24,452 nt of DNA. Origin: CAVRZY01 sp963725415. GTDB taxonomy: Bacteria > Acidobacteriota > Terriglobia > Bryobacterales > Bryobacteraceae. The translations under genes were made by a program, and so were the position numbers. Of the stretch, positions 22,500 to 24,452 are shown one piece after another. The DNA lies in NCBI GenBank assembly GCA_963725415.1, contig CAVRZY010000236.1, positions 1-24,452 of the forward strand. Direction: 5' to 3'. Positions within the stretch are counted from its first letter, which is position 1. The number at the start of each line of letters is the position of its first letter. The notes under the pieces were generated by a model. The model ran no database searches and was not told the origin of the DNA. It was given only the letters and a program-made list of their open reading frames with translations.

Positions 22500-23326
22500 T
22501 GGGTCATGTTCGACTTTCATCCGATACGGTTTGCCAAGAAGCTCTCGGAGGATTCAGAGAAGGCACCCTGGTCCGCTTGCGCTATCATCACGTCAAAGAG
22601 GACCTCGAGAAAGACACCGCTCCACTTCACATACACGTCGAGGCCGAGATCACAAAGGCAAGTACCATGACGATGATGCACTCCTGGGCGCTGAGGCCGT
22701 TGAGTACCTTCGCCTTTACCTAACGGCTAGACATCAGGGAAACATTCACCCCGAAATTCCTCCTGAAGAGATTCATGATGATTCACCACTCATTAGGGAT
22801 TAGATGTATGAGACGCCTCGTCCGATTGGAGAGAAGCAACTCTACAAGCTCATCCACAGCCTCTACTTCAAAGCAGGGGTGCTCGAGAAGAATGGAAAAG
22901 GACACTACTATCTGCGTCCCCATTCACTTAAAATTCTTTAAGACTCAGATGGAGTCCGCTGGTGTCAAGTCAGATTACATCGAGTACATGATGGGCCACA
23001 CAGTTTCAACATATCATGATATTCAATCAAAAGGTGTTGACTTTCTCAGAAACGTATACGCTAATTCTAACCTACGCATAAGACCGAAGGCCACCATCAC
23101 ACAGAATGAGATGATCATACCGACCATCCGACACATGCTGACCCCTGAGAAACTGCAACGTGTCGAAGAAACCCTTTCTGAACCTGAGACCAAGTTCTTA
23201 GACCCAGAGGAGCACCAGCGGATGGAGATCCGAACCCTAAGCCAAGCACTCAAGGACCTCATCAAACAGGAAATCCAAGCTGATAATGGCTTATCAAATC
23301 CTGGAAATTCGCGTGGTCAGTCATAG
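22500..23326 (+). pseudogene. tyrosine recombinase (archaeal-type integrase), decayed
   Basis: Pieces in two frames reconstruct the C-terminal catalytic part of a phage-type integrase: VRLRYHHVKEDLEKDTAP, HVEAEITK, then KGKYHDDDALLGAEAVEYLR and IPPEEIHDDSPLIRD, then GEKQLYKLIHSLYFKAG, LRPHSL, and FFKTQMESAG with IEYMMGHTVSTYHDIQSKG. The MGH-x4-Y spacing offers the likely nucleophile Tyr. The frame shifts near 22654-22656 (AAA run) and near 22930-22933 (AAAA run), and a TAG stops it at 22801-22803. The N-terminal arm-binding domain is missing upstream. Integrases with these motifs are familiar from archaeal genomes (methanogens, Bathyarchaeota); this is recollection. The last 90 residues are a charged helical tail. 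Confidence 0.75.
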
Positions 23327-23462
23327 AGCTTTGTTGTGACTTCATTTCCATTCGTCGTTCCATATGGTGCGCACACACACAACTTTCTGACCTGCGCGTG
23401 CAACCGGGTTCTGTGGTCTCATGCCACAAGAAAGATTGTTAGAACATTTCTCGTGAAACAAG

Positions 23463-23478
23463 ATCTATATCTTTATAC
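23463..23478 (+). promoter_or_regulatory. possible archaeal TATA box for the ferritin-like gene
   Basis: The A+T-rich stretch ATCTATATCTTTATAC lies behind a purine-rich GAAACAAG that could be a BRE. It is about 25-40 bases before the gene start at 23513, which would give a very short leader. The rest of 23327-23512 shows no gene. Confidence 0.35.
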
Positions 23479-23512
23479 GGCCTCACTTGTTTGTTAAAGG
23501 ATTGTGAATAAT

Positions 23513-24452
23513 ATGTCTGTCCAGATAACATCTGATTATATCAGTCTTTTAAACCAAGGCGTTTCACGCGAAATTCAAGTTTCGATTCAATACATGCTGC
23601 AACACACAAAGATGGAAAAGTTGATACGCAAAGCCATTCCGGAGAACATTCTCTTGGATAAGACCACATATGAGGCGATGGGGAAATTCTTGAGGGAATT
23701 TGCCATTCAGGAAATGAAACATGCTGCGGCCATCATGGAGCGGATTTACTATCTCGGTGGAGAAGCGACGACAAAGGCGGATAAACCGATTGTTGGAAAT
23801 ACTTTAAGTGAATTTGCGAAGAACGGCGTAAAGGCGGAAGAGGAGGCATTAGTACTATATCGTAAGATCATCGAAGCTGCAGGGAAAATTGGAGATTGGG
23901 AAACTCGCGAATTATTCGAAAAGATCTATGCTGATGAAGAGGTGCACTTATTCAAATTCCAAGAATACGTAAATATGAAAGATGAGCCAGAAGGACCTGA
24001 ACCACCTTCGTCGGAATGGCGCAAGGTTTTCACCGATGACTATTTCGCGATGCTCAATAAGGCCGCTGCAAGCGAAATAACAGCTATAATTCAATATACC
24101 AACCAGCATGAGAAAGCCAGTTTGCTGGCTTTGCGAAAGAAGAACATGGCTCTTGAAGTCATCACTGAGAAGAATAAGGCTAAGGCTGTCAGCGAACTGT
24201 TAAAAGGGATCTTTATGCAGGAGATGGAACATCTGGAAAAGATCTCCGAACGGATTTACCTCCTTGAAGGTGAGACCACATCACTTCCAGATCCGCTTCC
24301 ACAGGTTGGCGAGACCGCTGATGACTTTCTTGAAGCTAGGTCACGCAGCGGAAAATGATGCGATATTGCTGTACCGAAAAATCATAGAAGAAGCACTTAA
24401 ACGTGGAGATACAATGACTAGGCATATGTTTGAAGGCATAGTCATGCAAGAA
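23513..24452 (+). CDS. ferritin-like protein with two tandem bacterioferritin-type domains, frameshifted and cut by the window end
   Basis: The product has two copies of a four-helix ferritin-like domain. Domain 1 (about 1-155) has Glu20, the E-x-x-H pair Glu67/His70 (QEMKH), Glu110 and Glu142/His145 (EEVH), the set that binds a di-iron centre. Domain 2 (from about 170) repeats Glu188 and Glu237/His240 (QEMEH), and the bridge AENDAILLYRKIIEEA echoes EEEALVLYRKIIEAA of domain 1. The frame shifts at about 24329-24332: as read the ORF stops at 24358, but one frame over the protein continues (LKLGHAAENDA to GIVMQE) to the window end. I prefer the ATG at 23513 to the GTG at 23504 because AAAGGA lies 11 bases upstream. 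Roles in iron storage or peroxide defence are inferred from the family. Confidence 0.82.

Noticed and set aside
22801..22803. Pyrrolysine codon
   Set aside because: No pyl genes are visible, and nearby indels and a TGA in another gene make error or decay more likely.

Overview
The window looks like two unrelated pieces of DNA joined near position 21,615-21,640. Positions 1 to about 21,620 are G+C-rich bacterial DNA. Tat-exported sulfatases, 'SEPRPSGSG'-type dispersed repeats and a lipoprotein with SH3 domains suggest an Acidobacteriota genome of the Bryobacterales/Solibacter type; that placement is inferred from gene style, not from a marker gene. Positions from about 21,640 to the end are visibly richer in A+T. 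They carry tandem universal stress proteins, a decayed tyrosine recombinase of an archaeal type and a two-domain ferritin-like protein behind an archaeal-looking TATA box, so this side is probably archaeal.

Layout. An IS5-type insertion sequence fills about 1-1330; the window opens inside its left inverted repeat. An apparent five-gene operon follows on the + strand (1381-9334): a Tat-exported sulfatase (broken by three frameshifts), a second Tat-exported sulfatase, a beta-propeller/FG-GAP protein with a laminin-G-like N-terminus (two frameshifts; possibly a polysaccharide lyase), a GH28 polygalacturonase-type hydrolase, and rhamnulokinase. The first three genes overlap by ATGA. Together they suggest desulfation and depolymerisation of a sulfated, rhamnose-containing, pectin-like polysaccharide outside the cytoplasm, with rhamnulose phosphorylated inside. 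clpP and an Rrf2-type Fe-S regulator lie on the opposite strand (9324-10447).

A Tat-exported protein of unknown function (10840-12474) sits between two copies of a small element with terminal inverted repeats (10538-10784 and 12498-12624). Next come a PleD-like diguanylate cyclase, a cell-wall pair (lytic transglycosylase plus AMIN/amidase_3) driven by a good sigma70 promoter, mobA overlapping an MlaF-like ATPase, an SH3 lipoprotein and mannose-6-phosphate isomerase.

Positions 19435-21635 hold a BamHI-family type II restriction-modification system: an N4-cytosine-type methyltransferase, converging on a BamHI-like endonuclease whose active-site and base-contact residues are retained, plus the C-terminal half of a controller (C) protein overlapping the endonuclease start. 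The controller gene is cut at the junction. A universal stress protein running the other way is cut at the same place.

Single-base frameshifts are unusually frequent (sulfatase 1, propeller protein, rhaB 3' end, integrase, ferritin), most of them at or near short homopolymers, so sequence error is a live explanation beside real gene decay. No tRNA, rRNA or CRISPR array was recognised.
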